Source: Pseudomonas sp. R28(2017)
Lineage (GTDB): Bacteria; Pseudomonadota; Gammaproteobacteria; Pseudomonadales; Pseudomonadaceae
Direction: 5' to 3'
Assembly (NCBI RefSeq): GCF_002112505.1
Contig: NZ_NEHW01000014.1
Span: 1-64,000 of the forward strand
DNA length: 64,000 bases
How positions within the stretch are numbered: the stretch's first letter is position 1; the number at the start of each line of letters is the position of its first letter. Below the pieces are notes generated by a model that was not told where the DNA came from, made no database searches, and saw nothing but the letters and a program-made list of their open reading frames with translations. Positions 50,336 to 58,821 of the stretch are shown piece by piece. Both the position numbers and the translations under genes were made by a program.

Positions 50336-50363
50336 CCAATCCATGCCGCATCAGGGGCAAATT

Positions 50364-50453
50364 CGATTCCAAAACAGAGACGAAACGGCACGGCTACAAG
50401 CCGCACACCGCAAGGGTCGACGCTTAAGTTTTGGAATCGATTTTTTCTTAAGC
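50364..50453 (+). other. Two overlapping long hairpins upstream of a Shine-Dalgarno
   Basis: CGATTCCAAAAC (50364-50375) pairs with GTTTTGGAATCG (50428-50439), 12 bp. GCTTAAG (50422-50428) pairs with CTTAAGC (50447-50453), which abuts AGGAGGT (50454-50460). The two pairings share a base and intertwine, so they would compete. A smaller CGGC/GCCG hairpin lies in the first loop. Looks like a structured 5' UTR. Confidence 0.45.
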
Positions 50454-50471
50454 AGGAGGTAAAAAATCGTT

Positions 50472-50558
50472 ATGCTCAGGGCTCCCAACACCAAATGGAA
50501 TTTGATCATTGGACGTAATAGCGCTGCAGACGTTTCTGCTACCGTGGCTCCGCGTTAG
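50472..50558 (+). CDS. Possible 28-residue leader peptide
   Basis: The only ATG near the strong AGGAGGT (11 nt away) opens a 28-codon frame, MLRAPNTKWNLIIGRN..., which overlaps the start of the next gene in another frame. It could be a translated leader or coincidence. Confidence 0.3.
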   Translation: MLRAPNTKWNLIIGRNSAADVSATVAPR

Positions 50559-50793
50559 AACCTGGCACACTCGCCACCCACAGGATGAGGAGCGGTTTCA
50601 CCAAGCGCTCAATGTGGCTTTTGCACAGCTGGGCTATTCGATCCCTTACGAGCGTTTTTACGACGCCATCCACAGTGTGCTTGTGGAATTGGAAGCCGGG
50701 GATGAGCTGCTGAGGAGCAAGGCCATCGAACAATTTGCACGTCGGGCCGAAGTAATCGGGTCATACCTCTTCGACGTGCGCAACTGCCAGTAA
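50509..50793 (+). CDS. Small unknown protein with TTG start
   Basis: 94 residues, acidic and helical: FHQALNVAFAQLGYSIPYERFYDAI and LVELEAGDELLRSKAIEQFARRAEVIGSYL. The only usable upstream start is TTG at 50509 with a weak ribosome-binding site; an internal start is possible. No homologue recognised. Preceded by the competing hairpins. Confidence 0.55.
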   Translation: MDVIALQTFLLPWLRVRTWHTRHPQDEERFHQALNVAFAQLGYSIPYERFYDAIHSVLVELEAGDELLRSKAIEQFARRAEVIGSYLFDVRNCQ

Positions 50794-50963
50794 TGCAGCA
50801 GTAGTGTGGAAAATAGACCTCAGGCCGCGCCAGCAGCGGCCTATGCGTCGACCCTGTCAAATATGCATTGGCGATTTTGGGCGAGTTTCGCCCAGTAAAA
50901 CCGAGAAGCTGCAGCGCGGTTTTAGACAGTCGAAGCCTCCTCCTCCGGCGTTCTGCCGACGGC

Positions 50964-51263
50964 CTACCTATCCTTGGGTGGGGCCTTGCCAACTCCCTTG
51001 AAGAACTGATTTCCCCATTCCGGCAACGGCTCATGATGGCCAAATATCCCTAGCTCGTACCACTCATCAACTTCATTCAATCCGAAGTATCGCGCAGCCT
51101 CGACGAACTCCAGCATGTCAGACAGCTGATCTGAATCGATCTCTCGGCGCCGGTGAGCAGCGAATGCCATCTCGGCCAGGACGATTGCGCGGCCATCTGG
51201 GTCGTTGATCAGTTCGGCTTGGTCGTTGAGCTCATCCAGCCAAGCTCTTGGCAATGTGCTCAT
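50964..51263 (-). CDS. Small acidic phage-region protein
   Basis: 99 residues beginning MSTLPRAWLDELNDQAELIN, helical, ending near FKGVGKAPPKDR. Two adjacent ATGs (51263 and 51266) are possible; one overlaps the upstream gene's stop as ATGA, so the pair is translationally coupled and probably SOS-controlled. Unknown function. Confidence 0.65.
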   Translation of the reverse strand: MSTLPRAWLDELNDQAELINDPDGRAIVLAEMAFAAHRRREIDSDQLSDMLEFVEAARYFGLNEVDEWYELGIFGHHEPLPEWGNQFFKGVGKAPPKDR

Positions 51264-51475
51264 CATTCGGCCCTGCACCACCAGGACTGCGCATACAGCA
51301 CGCCGTCGATGTCCTCGACCCCGTTGATGTTCATGCCGAGCTGGGCCATGCCGTTGACCTTGGCGTCGTGCAGGCGCGGGATTCGGAGGGGATAGCCAGG
51401 CCATTCACACGGCGGCGGACGAGAAGGAAGTACATAGGGCACCAACACTGTATATCGATACAGTATCGTAGCCAC
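51263..51475 (-). CDS. Small SOS-box-associated phage protein
   Basis: Up to 70 residues from a GTG at 51475, but a perfect LexA-type box occupies codons 5-10, so the true start may be a later GTG (51448 or 51442). The core PYVLPSRPPPCEWPGYPLRI, then LHDAKVNGMAQLGMNINGVEDIDGVLYAQSWW, looks conserved. No TM or known domain. Function unknown. Confidence 0.6.
   Translation of the reverse strand: MATILYRYTVLVPYVLPSRPPPCEWPGYPLRIPRLHDAKVNGMAQLGMNINGVEDIDGVLYAQSWWCRAE
51448..51463. promoter_or_regulatory. LexA (SOS) box
   Basis: CTGTATATCGATACAG matches CTGT-N8-ACAG with an alternating AT core, the LexA1-type SOS box of Pseudomonas and E. coli. Positioned at the 5' end of the two-gene minus-strand unit 51475-50964. 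Confidence 0.7.
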
Positions 51476-51499
51476 AGATCAAGCCCGACGGCAACTCGG

Positions 51500-52003
51500 T
51501 CAGCTGGGCGGCGTCAGGGAGTCGCGCTCTCGCTCGCACTGTTGCCCAGCAATCCGGGCGAGATCATAAGCTTTCGCCAGCTCTCCCGCTCTAGCATCAG
51601 CCCGTGCGAACAGGTCGGAGAGCACCATGGCGGCGCGGGTGGCTGCCTGGCCTCGGGCGACAGCGGCGGTATCCGTGCCGGGGCAACTGACGGCGGCGGC
51701 GAAATTGGCTGCGTCACCGCGCACCCGCTGACCAGCAGGATCAGCGCCAGCGGCACCAAGAACAGCAATCGTTCGTTCTTCCTGAGCATTGGCTCTCGCC
51801 TCCTCCTGCGCCTGGGCGCGTCGTTGCTCTTCCTGTCGAGCGCCGCGCTCGCCGATTACTTCGGCCAGACGGTCGCCGCTGTCCCGTTTCGCCGATGCAG
51901 CGGCGGCCTCGGCCCGCTCCACCGATCGCCCGTGCTGGTAGACGCCCCAGTACGAAGCCAGCAGCGCCAGCAGCACTGCCACCCTGATGGCCCAAGACTT
52001 CAT
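51500..52003 (-). CDS. Phage i-spanin (Rz-like, DUF2514)
   Basis: 167 residues: one N-terminal TM (WAIRVAVLLALLASYWGVY) then a long Ala/Glu/Arg-rich coiled coil with VERAEAAAASAKRDSGDRLAEV and QEEQRRAQAQEEARANAQEE. This is the Rz topology for outer-membrane disruption during lysis. ATGA overlap with the endolysin-like gene upstream. A second frame inside encodes Rz1. Confidence 0.8.
   Translation of the reverse strand: MKSWAIRVAVLLALLASYWGVYQHGRSVERAEAAAASAKRDSGDRLAEVIGERGARQEEQRRAQAQEEARANAQEERTIAVLGAAGADPAGQRVRGDAANFAAAVSCPGTDTAAVARGQAATRAAMVLSDLFARADARAGELAKAYDLARIAGQQCERERDSLTPPS
51514..51789 (-). CDS. Phage o-spanin lipoprotein (Rz1-like), embedded in Rz
   Basis: 91 residues in the +1 frame relative to the Rz gene and completely nested in its 3' half. 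It has a signal peptide with lipobox VSGC near residue 23, then a Pro-rich mature part (TQPISPPPSVAPARIPPLSP), the classic Rz1 features. Together with Rz it should span the periplasm. Confidence 0.75.
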   Translation of the reverse strand: MLRKNERLLFLVPLALILLVSGCAVTQPISPPPSVAPARIPPLSPEARQPPAPPWCSPTCSHGLMLERESWRKLMISPGLLGNSASESATP

Positions 52004-52437
52004 GCCAGCGCCCTCCGCACACCCTCGTCGATGATCGCCGCCGCGTAAGGATTGCTGCCGTTCTCGTGGATGATGATGCTGACCACCATTCCGCGCAGCG
52101 TGGCAGGGTCCTTGATGTTGATCGGCTCAGTGGTGCGCACGCCGATGCGCTTGGCCACGGCCGAGGCATAGGCCTGGGTGTCGTTCTCGTTGCTCGGCGC
52201 CCAGCGATTGATGGTTTCGAGCACTGTGTCGATGCCCTTCCCGCCCACACCGGGCATGCCGTCCTTGCCCCGGTAGTTGATGAGCAGCTTGCCCAGGGCG
52301 CGGATGCCGTTCTCGGGCGTGTCGAAGATGGCGAAGCGGCCACCAGGTTCCTTGCCGATCTGGCCCTGCCAGTCGTTGCGCGGGTTGAAATCGATGTTGC
52401 CGGGGTTTCGGTTGCGGATGCCGCGAGGAGTGCTCAT
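52000..52437 (-). CDS. Phage peptidoglycan-degrading (endolysin-like) protein
   Basis: 145 residues beginning MSTPRGIRNRNPGNIDFN, a motif of a phage structural/lysin family with lysozyme-like fold, followed by FAIFDTPENGIRALGKLLINY and a conserved Trp-Ala-Pro-Ser-Asn-Glu-Asn segment. No secretion signal. Followed by Rz/Rz1, so it belongs to the lysis cassette. I see no holin. Enzymatic class is inferred. Confidence 0.7.
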   Translation of the reverse strand: MSTPRGIRNRNPGNIDFNPRNDWQGQIGKEPGGRFAIFDTPENGIRALGKLLINYRGKDGMPGVGGKGIDTVLETINRWAPSNENDTQAYASAVAKRIGVRTTEPINIKDPATLRGMVVSIIIHENGSNPYAAAIIDEGVRRALA

Positions 52438-52667
52438 TGTGCAGCCTCCTCTGCCACCACGGCCTCAGGCAAAACGTCCTGCGCTTCTTCGGCAGTGATC
52501 TGCACCTGCGCGCTGTAGCGCTTGATCACCTGGGCCGTTCGAACAATGGCCGTAGGTTGCGCCTTCAGCAGTTCGCGGGCGGCAGCGTCGGCGTCTGCCT
52601 CTGTAGGGTGCTCAACCAGGTTGGCGGGGTCGTAGAAGTTGCTCGAGTTGATGACGATGTAAGGCAT
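52434..52667 (-). CDS. Small phage protein between tail fibre and lysis genes
   Basis: 77 residues from an ATG with GGAG 9 nt upstream; MPYIVINSSNFYDPANLVEH then Ala/Glu-rich helix (DADAAARELLKAQP) and an acidic tail EAVVAEEAAQ. No TM, so not a holin. Overlaps the endolysin-like gene by 4 bp. Function unknown. Confidence 0.7.
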   Translation of the reverse strand: MPYIVINSSNFYDPANLVEHPTEADADAAARELLKAQPTAIVRTAQVIKRYSAQVQITAEEAQDVLPEAVVAEEAAQ

Positions 52668-52684
52668 GAGGCTTTCTCCGGGCA

Positions 52685-52707
52685 TAAAAAAACCCGCCGA
52701 AGCGGGT
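52685..52707 (-). terminator. Intrinsic terminator after the tail fibre gene
   Basis: ACCCGC-CGAA-GCGGGT stem with a seven-T tract on the minus strand, 20 bp after the fibre stop and directly before the GGAG of the next gene. Near-copy of the one at 63173-63196. Confidence 0.75.
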
Positions 52708-52726
52708 GGATTGGATGGCATGTGGG

Positions 52727-53182
52727 TTATTTCCAGCGGCCTGTCGCTCTGAACGACCAGCGGGTAGGGTTGGCGGTTGCACTTCGGTACGAGTAGGAGT
52801 TGAGCGTGAACTGGGTTTGAGTGACCGCGATGAACGTGCCGTTCATGTTCACCAGCCCCACGTCGTTCTGGGCACCGGTGCCCGACGCGCCATCACAGGA
52901 GTACACCACGGTAGGGATGCCCACGAAGGGCGCAGCGAACACACGGGTGGCCGACACGCCGATGCTGATCACCTGGGCCGGCAGAATCACGAAGCCGGTA
53001 ACCTCCATGGTGCCGTCAGGGTACTTTACGAAATAGCCGTTGCTATTGGCCTGGCTCTGCAGCCCGTCCATAAATTGATAGATTTCGTCGAAATTCGCGA
53101 TGGCCTTCAGCCAGGCGCTGCGTCGATCATCTCCGCCGGCGCCGCTCGGCGCGGTACCCAGGTTGATTACTTGTTTGGTCAT
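52727..53182 (-). CDS. Phage tail fibre / receptor-binding tip protein
   Basis: 151 residues. The N-terminal NLGTAPSGAGGDDRRSAWLKAI is a common start for phage short fibres, followed by FVKYPDGTMEVTGFV, a beta-rich tip motif found at fibre C-termini. Lies at the end of the tail module, in the usual place for host-range determinants. Confidence 0.8.
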   Translation of the reverse strand: MTKQVINLGTAPSGAGGDDRRSAWLKAIANFDEIYQFMDGLQSQANSNGYFVKYPDGTMEVTGFVILPAQVISIGVSATRVFAAPFVGIPTVVYSCDGASGTGAQNDVGLVNMNGTFIAVTQTQFTLNSYSYRSATANPTRWSFRATGRWK

Positions 53183-53191
53183 TTGGGCTCC

Positions 53192-54247
53192 TTAAATTGG
53201 CTTCATGGGGCGAGAAGCGAACAGCGTTCGCCCGTTGACACTTACCGGGTTGACCCCGTCGAAGTTCTCGCAGTACATCTGCAGGACACCTCTATTCCCG
53301 GAAAGGAATCCGCCGAAGTTGGCTCGGATCGGCTGCGTCGTTTGCCCCACGTTGGTGTTTGAAAACAGAGCGTTCCCCAACACGTAATCCTCGAAACTGC
53401 CAGTCCACGGCATCTGCGCGGGCGAGGCGTAATACCCTGCTCCAGTGATCGGCGTGCCGGCGGTGACAAACTGCGTGGTCGCGGGCTGGCTGTTGAGCAG
53501 GGACAGGTTTGCCGTGGTGACGAAAATCCGGCTCCCCACAGCATCACGAACCGAGGCGCCGTATTCGCCCACAGGAGTACTTGGCGCCAGGTAGCTCGCG
53601 CAAAACCACTTGATTGCCATGGGGTAGAGGGCAATGTCCCCGTGGGCCGCCCGGGAGGGAAAGGACTTGATCCGGAATCCGGTCCAGTTTCCAGGCCCTC
53701 CCTTGACGGAAAGGTTGCCGATCATCATGTAGTCGGCGGCATTGAAGAAGATCAAAGGCCGCTCAACCGTCGTGATTGGCGCAGGAAATGTGACATCTCC
53801 CCACTGAATGACGCTCCCTGACCCTGGCCCCTGCTGGCCCAGGTTGAGCGCGCCGTTGTACCGGACGTTCAGCAGCTTGTTGACGGCGTCAATCTGCGTG
53901 CGCACAGAGTTGTTCTTCGCCCGAATCCCATAGCTCCCGGGGGCGGCGAATGGCTCACCGCCCTGCGAGAGAATCATCACCTGCCATTGCAAACTCATGG
54001 GGCGGCGAAGTTGCAGCTGGCCCTGCGAGTACCAGGCTTGGGGGCTGTACGTGTTCTCACCAGAATCGAACAACGCGTCCACCACCACGAACGACGCCGC
54101 CTGAATCTCAGGTATGGCGATGTACTGGTCCTGCGCGCCATTCCCCACCACCTGCATCATCTTCAGGGAGCGGATCGGGGTAATAGTGGTATCCAGGGTA
54201 ATGGCCCCGACCGCATCCCGCGTGCGGAGCCCGTACAAATCGGCCAT
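53192..54247 (-). CDS. Phage tail-tip-associated protein, unknown
   Basis: 351 residues, beta-rich, opening MADLYGLRTRDAVGAITLDTTITP. No recognised domain. Its start overlaps the J-protein stop by 1 bp (TGATG) and a fibre gene follows, so it is probably a structural component of the tail tip or a fibre adaptor. Confidence 0.7.
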   Translation of the reverse strand: MADLYGLRTRDAVGAITLDTTITPIRSLKMMQVVGNGAQDQYIAIPEIQAASFVVVDALFDSGENTYSPQAWYSQGQLQLRRPMSLQWQVMILSQGGEPFAAPGSYGIRAKNNSVRTQIDAVNKLLNVRYNGALNLGQQGPGSGSVIQWGDVTFPAPITTVERPLIFFNAADYMMIGNLSVKGGPGNWTGFRIKSFPSRAAHGDIALYPMAIKWFCASYLAPSTPVGEYGASVRDAVGSRIFVTTANLSLLNSQPATTQFVTAGTPITGAGYYASPAQMPWTGSFEDYVLGNALFSNTNVGQTTQPIRANFGGFLSGNRGVLQMYCENFDGVNPVSVNGRTLFASRPMKPI

Positions 54248-57200
54248 CAGGTCAACCTCCCCACAGCGGCCCGCTCAATACCGTTGATGTCGTAGACGTA
54301 CAGGCCGCCGTTGTTCAGCAGCGTTGAGCCGTTGGCATCCTGCCCGCGAATGCTCACTGCGCCCGTGACAAAGTTCATCTCCAGCAACGGCAGGCCTTGG
54401 GCGTTCAAAGCAGCGGATCGAATAGTCATGCCTGCGACGATTTCCTGAATGAAGGCCTTGTTGATCACCGCCTGGTTGATGAACACCTCGCCGTTCTGCA
54501 CCACAAACGGCAGAACCGTCTGACCATTAACCCCGTCGATGATCGCCACGCGCTGCGCCGAGAGCAGGATCTCTCCCTCGACACCGTCACTGCCGATGGC
54601 GATGCCCGTGGCAACGTGCCTGCCCTGAGAATTCGTCTCGACCTTCCATGTGGATTTCGCGGAGACCTCGCCATCCAGGCTGACCACCACCTCGCTCAAT
54701 TGCTGAATCGATGCGTTGGTCTGCCCCATCTGTGCCTGAACGGTGTCCACGCGCCGGCCCTGGGCGATATCGCCCTCGACGCGAGCGGACTGCTCTGTCC
54801 ACACCCCGACCAATCCACCCGTAGCGCCAGCCAGACCGGAGGCATCACCCTCCAGCTCGGGGTTGACCTGGACATAGAGGCCATCAAGGCGTGTTGCCTG
54901 CGCAGTAATCGTCGCCCCTTGCTGCGTGACCTGCGTGCTAAGTTGGCTGATGGCGGTTGCCTGCCCCGCCAAGGCTCGCGCCGACGGGCCGGCCACGAAC
55001 GGCGATGGCGCATTGTTCTCACCAATGCGCTTCTCGACCATCACCGAGTCGATCACCACCGACAGGTTGGCGACTGAAGTCCGGTTGAAGTAGATCGTCA
55101 CCGCCACCCGAGCGCTGTCGGTGACCGTTACCGGGAACGTCAGGCGCTGACGGGTGGTAGTGAAGGCTACGTCAGGCGACACACGGGAGGTGCCATTGAA
55201 CAGCGATACCCGCGCGGTCCCGGCGGCGCTGCCCTGGACATACATCGACACCAGGTAGGTGCCTGGCTCGATCCGCAGGTTGAACCCTGTGTCACCGTAT
55301 ACCGGGCACAGCATCAGGTACTCGACCGCAGAGTTTGCCGTCACCTGGTAGCCGAAGCCTGAGTCTGCGGCAGCCACTGCAACGCCGACACGCGTGGTGT
55401 TAGGCCCCAGAACGGTAGCCGGAAGCGTGGTCGAGGTCAGCCAGCTGTATTGGTCGCTCAGCAGGTTGGAGCCTGATCCGCCGATGTTGCCGACAGTCGA
55501 TTGCAACTGCGTCAGCGCCTCCCCCTGGCTGGTAAGCTGGCCCCCTTGGTTCGTGACCTTGGTATCCAGCGCCTGAAGAGCGGAGGCATCCGCCTTGGTC
55601 GCAACCTGGGCCAGCGCCTGCGCAGCTGCAGTCGCCGCGTCGGTCGCCGCTTTGTCCGTAACAGCCACCCAGGCCGAGCCGCTCCATCGCTTCGGCGTGT
55701 TGGCATTGCTGGTGGTGTCGATCCACAGATTCTGCGCCAGGCGCTTGTCTGTGGCCGGCTCCGCGCTGCCGTAAATGACCTCACCCTTAGCGCCAGCTTT
55801 ATCGGAAGCCGCCTGTGCCGCCTGCTGGGCCAGAGTGACATTGCCATTGGTGGTTTGTAGACTGCTGGACAGGCCAGTGATGGCCTGAGCGTTCGCCTGG
55901 TCGCCGCTGATCCGCGCTGCCTGCTCCTCGACCACAGATGCAACAGAGGCCGAAGGCGCGATGTGCCCGATGGATATCCAGTCGATCTCAAACACGTCAC
56001 CCGCAGCAGCGCTCAGGTAAATCACGATTCGGGTGATGGTGCTGCTGGTCCAGTCGTTGCCACCCGCTGTCAGCTGGGACATGTCCCATTCGACCACCAC
56101 CGACTGTCCCGTCGGTATGCCCGGGTCGGCAATGACCTTGCTGTACGACGGCGAGGAGGAATGCCCCGGCGTGAAGTACAGGACCTGCCCCAGCCATCCC
56201 GAACCCGAGCGTCGCGTGATGCGGCACCGGATCCGGTCGTTGTCTCGGCCACTGAACGACACCGTAGGCGATGCGATGTAGGCGTCTGCAGCGGTGTTCG
56301 AGACGATCAGTCGGCCATTCTCAACGGCCAATGTGCTGCGCACGCCGCTCCAGCCCTCAACCGTCGAGGCAAACCCATAGTTGAGAGCAGTGTCGAAGCC
56401 CCCCGATTCGGCGCGAATGGTCGCGATTTGTGAGGCCAGGGCCGCGTCCGCATTGGTTCGCGCCGTGACTTCGTTGCCAATCGCTGCCGAGTTCGATGCG
56501 CTACTGGCCGCCACGGTGTCAATCCGCTGGCCCAGCGCCGTGTCGCCAGTAGTGCGAGCGGTGATCTCCGCCTGGATCGCCGCGGCGTTGTTCCCGGTTG
56601 AAGCGGTGACGGTATCGATTCGCTGCCCCAGCGCAGTGTCGGCCGACTGCCGCGTCTGAGCCTCACTGGTGATTGCAGCACCACGCGCCTGAGCCTCGCT
56701 CAACAAGCCTTGAGCGCGGGCTGCGGCTTCCGCATCGATCGCCTGAATGCGCGCCGAAGCTTCAGCAGCAACCCGCTGCGCAACCGATCCGTCCAGCGTC
56801 GGCGGCCCCGAAATAAGCTCGATTTCCTTGCGCAACTCTTGGGCCAGGATGCCGCTATCGATCTTGTCCTTGAGCGCGCCAAGCATGTTGGTGACATCGT
56901 TAGACGTGGACGCCACCACCTTCAGGAAAGCACTCACCCCGTAGGCGTTCTTCGATCGCACGAAGTAAGCGTAGTTGGTGGCGAATGCCAGCCCGGTGTG
57001 GGTCAAGGTCAGGCCCTGGCCCAGGTAATCGCCCTGCGTGGCCTGCGGGTTGGTCGAGAAAAAATACTCGTAAGTGCCGCCGTTCAGCCCATGCAGCGTG
57101 TTGCCTGGGATCAGCGTGATAGCGTCGATGGTCGACTGCACCACGCACGATTCAGGGATGGGCGGACCATCGATGCTCACGGTGATGCTGGCTTCGCCGG

Positions 57201-58821
57201 AGCGGGTCAGCGGGCCGAGGGCAGCCACGCTCAAGGTGTAGCTGCCAGAGGGCAGACCGGACAGCGGCAGCTGCAGGGTGGTTGCCGGCACCTGCTGGGC
57301 CTGCACCGCGTTGGAGCCTTGGCGTACGGTGACAGCGTATGCGGTCACAATACCGGCCGGCTGCACCCAGCTCAGAACGCCCTGCGTGACCTCTGCCGAC
57401 TCTTCAACCGTCCAGGCAAGCCCGGTTGGACTGCCCAGGCCGCCTGCTGGGAGGCTGATGAAGCCGATCGGGTTGTACGGCTGGCCCACGGCGTCGTCGA
57501 ACTGCGCTGCATCGTACTGCTGCAGTTGGGCGGTGCACCCCTGGTCCGCACCCATGCTCCAGTTGGTGACGATGAATTCGCCCAAGATGTTCAGCGATGG
57601 CAGGTTCACGCGCACTGCGCGACCCGGCCGGCAGTTGTAGCCCAGAAAGTTCATGGGAATGCTGATGGTGCCACCCGCGCGCCGGCGGCGAAGCTCGATG
57701 TTCGCCAGGCGCTGGGCCTGGTAGGCGTCAGTTACATAGGAAAATGACAGCGTTTCCGCAGCCTCCCCGCCGTCCTCGACCACCCATTCGGCAACGCTGA
57801 CCTCGGGGTAATCGGTCTCTGTCCAAGACTGCGAGGTATCGATGAAGGTGCCGCGCACCGTGTTGATCGCCGCGTCATTGGTCGGCTCGGTGCTGCCGGT
57901 GATGGTACCGATCACCATGTCCTCGGTGATTTCGAAGTCGTACGGGCCGTAGTAGGCCCCGGCCTGGAACATCCAGCGCCCGCCGACGCGGATAGTCCGA
58001 CCACCGCAGGCAGCCTCGAGCTTCTGCAGCACGTTGGTGCGCTGCTCGTCGGCGCCGATCACGCAGCTGCTGCGATAGCGCGGGCTGGTGGTGCTGTCAG
58101 GGTTGGCGACCGATTCGTCGCAGACGTTGGCGCCGCTGGCAAAGGTCTCAAACACGATCTCATCGTCCGGCACGCCGCAGCGGTTGCGCAGGAACCAGAG
58201 GATGTGGAGCGCGGTGTTCTCAGTGTACACGGCCATGCCGCTGCGCGGATCGTAGATATCGTTACGGCCACGGACGATGAAGCGTGCGTCGGGGATGCCG
58301 GAGGGGAACTTCTCGGCGTTGTATTTCAGCGACAGGCGCACGAACGACAGGCCGCGACCGATCTGCTCGTCCTTCCAGTCCGGACAGTTGGCCTTCAGGA
58401 AGGCGTTCACCGCCGCAGGGTTGACCACGAGCTCGTAGGAGGCGTACTCGCCGTAGGTGGAGATCTCCTCCTCGCCCAGGTAGATGTTCTCCAGGGCATC
58501 GATCGGTCCTTCACAGAGGACGTACACCAGGTGCAGCCACTCGCCATCGGTTTGGTCGCCGACCTGCTCCTGCGCCCAGACCAGCACGCCACCGGTGCTG
58601 ACCCGACCAAGGATGAAGCGCGCGGGCGCCTTGGAGGAGCGGACGGTCTGGGCCGACGGCTCGTTGTCGCGCATCGGCGACTTGGTGTTCAGCTTCTCCT
58701 GCTGCTCGGCCATGTAGAACGCCAGGCCGGCGCCAATGGCCGCGCCCACCGGGCCGCCTTGCACGAAGCCAATGACCGCGCCGACGGCGACTTGAGCAAT
58801 CTTCCTGACGCCATTGGACAT
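54247..58821 (-). CDS. Phage tail tip protein J (host specificity)
   Basis: 1524 residues. The Gly-rich hydrophobic N-terminus (VGAVIGFVQGGPVGAAIGAG) resembles lambda I/J beginnings; the core has the J hallmark EGPIDALENIYLGEEEI and NVLQKLEAACGGRTI; fibronectin-like segments follow, then a coiled-coil repeat (DTALGQRIDTV appears twice with a related DAALASQIATI) and a DUF1983-like C-terminus (STWKVETNSQGRHVATGIAIG). Likely contacts the host receptor. Complete, no frameshift seen. Confidence 0.9.
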   Translation of the reverse strand: MSNGVRKIAQVAVGAVIGFVQGGPVGAAIGAGLAFYMAEQQEKLNTKSPMRDNEPSAQTVRSSKAPARFILGRVSTGGVLVWAQEQVGDQTDGEWLHLVYVLCEGPIDALENIYLGEEEISTYGEYASYELVVNPAAVNAFLKANCPDWKDEQIGRGLSFVRLSLKYNAEKFPSGIPDARFIVRGRNDIYDPRSGMAVYTENTALHILWFLRNRCGVPDDEIVFETFASGANVCDESVANPDSTTSPRYRSSCVIGADEQRTNVLQKLEAACGGRTIRVGGRWMFQAGAYYGPYDFEITEDMVIGTITGSTEPTNDAAINTVRGTFIDTSQSWTETDYPEVSVAEWVVEDGGEAAETLSFSYVTDAYQAQRLANIELRRRRAGGTISIPMNFLGYNCRPGRAVRVNLPSLNILGEFIVTNWSMGADQGCTAQLQQYDAAQFDDAVGQPYNPIGFISLPAGGLGSPTGLAWTVEESAEVTQGVLSWVQPAGIVTAYAVTVRQGSNAVQAQQVPATTLQLPLSGLPSGSYTLSVAALGPLTRSGEASITVSIDGPPIPESCVVQSTIDAITLIPGNTLHGLNGGTYEYFFSTNPQATQGDYLGQGLTLTHTGLAFATNYAYFVRSKNAYGVSAFLKVVASTSNDVTNMLGALKDKIDSGILAQELRKEIELISGPPTLDGSVAQRVAAEASARIQAIDAEAAARAQGLLSEAQARGAAITSEAQTRQSADTALGQRIDTVTASTGNNAAAIQAEITARTTGDTALGQRIDTVAASSASNSAAIGNEVTARTNADAALASQIATIRAESGGFDTALNYGFASTVEGWSGVRSTLAVENGRLIVSNTAADAYIASPTVSFSGRDNDRIRCRITRRSGSGWLGQVLYFTPGHSSSPSYSKVIADPGIPTGQSVVVEWDMSQLTAGGNDWTSSTITRIVIYLSAAAGDVFEIDWISIGHIAPSASVASVVEEQAARISGDQANAQAITGLSSSLQTTNGNVTLAQQAAQAASDKAGAKGEVIYGSAEPATDKRLAQNLWIDTTSNANTPKRWSGSAWVAVTDKAATDAATAAAQALAQVATKADASALQALDTKVTNQGGQLTSQGEALTQLQSTVGNIGGSGSNLLSDQYSWLTSTTLPATVLGPNTTRVGVAVAAADSGFGYQVTANSAVEYLMLCPVYGDTGFNLRIEPGTYLVSMYVQGSAAGTARVSLFNGTSRVSPDVAFTTTRQRLTFPVTVTDSARVAVTIYFNRTSVANLSVVIDSVMVEKRIGENNAPSPFVAGPSARALAGQATAISQLSTQVTQQGATITAQATRLDGLYVQVNPELEGDASGLAGATGGLVGVWTEQSARVEGDIAQGRRVDTVQAQMGQTNASIQQLSEVVVSLDGEVSAKSTWKVETNSQGRHVATGIAIGSDGVEGEILLSAQRVAIIDGVNGQTVLPFVVQNGEVFINQAVINKAFIQEIVAGMTIRSAALNAQGLPLLEMNFVTGAVSIRGQDANGSTLLNNGGLYVYDINGIERAAVGRLT

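Noticed and set aside
50282..50380. Selenocysteine or suppressor tRNA (UCA anticodon) on the plus strand
   Set aside because: The plus-strand reading of the same arm gives UCA, but no T-arm, D-arm or acceptor pairing could be drawn; the arm is better explained as a minus-strand serine tRNA fragment.
52434..52667. Holin gene in the lysis cassette
   Set aside because: The protein has no hydrophobic segment long enough to cross a membrane.
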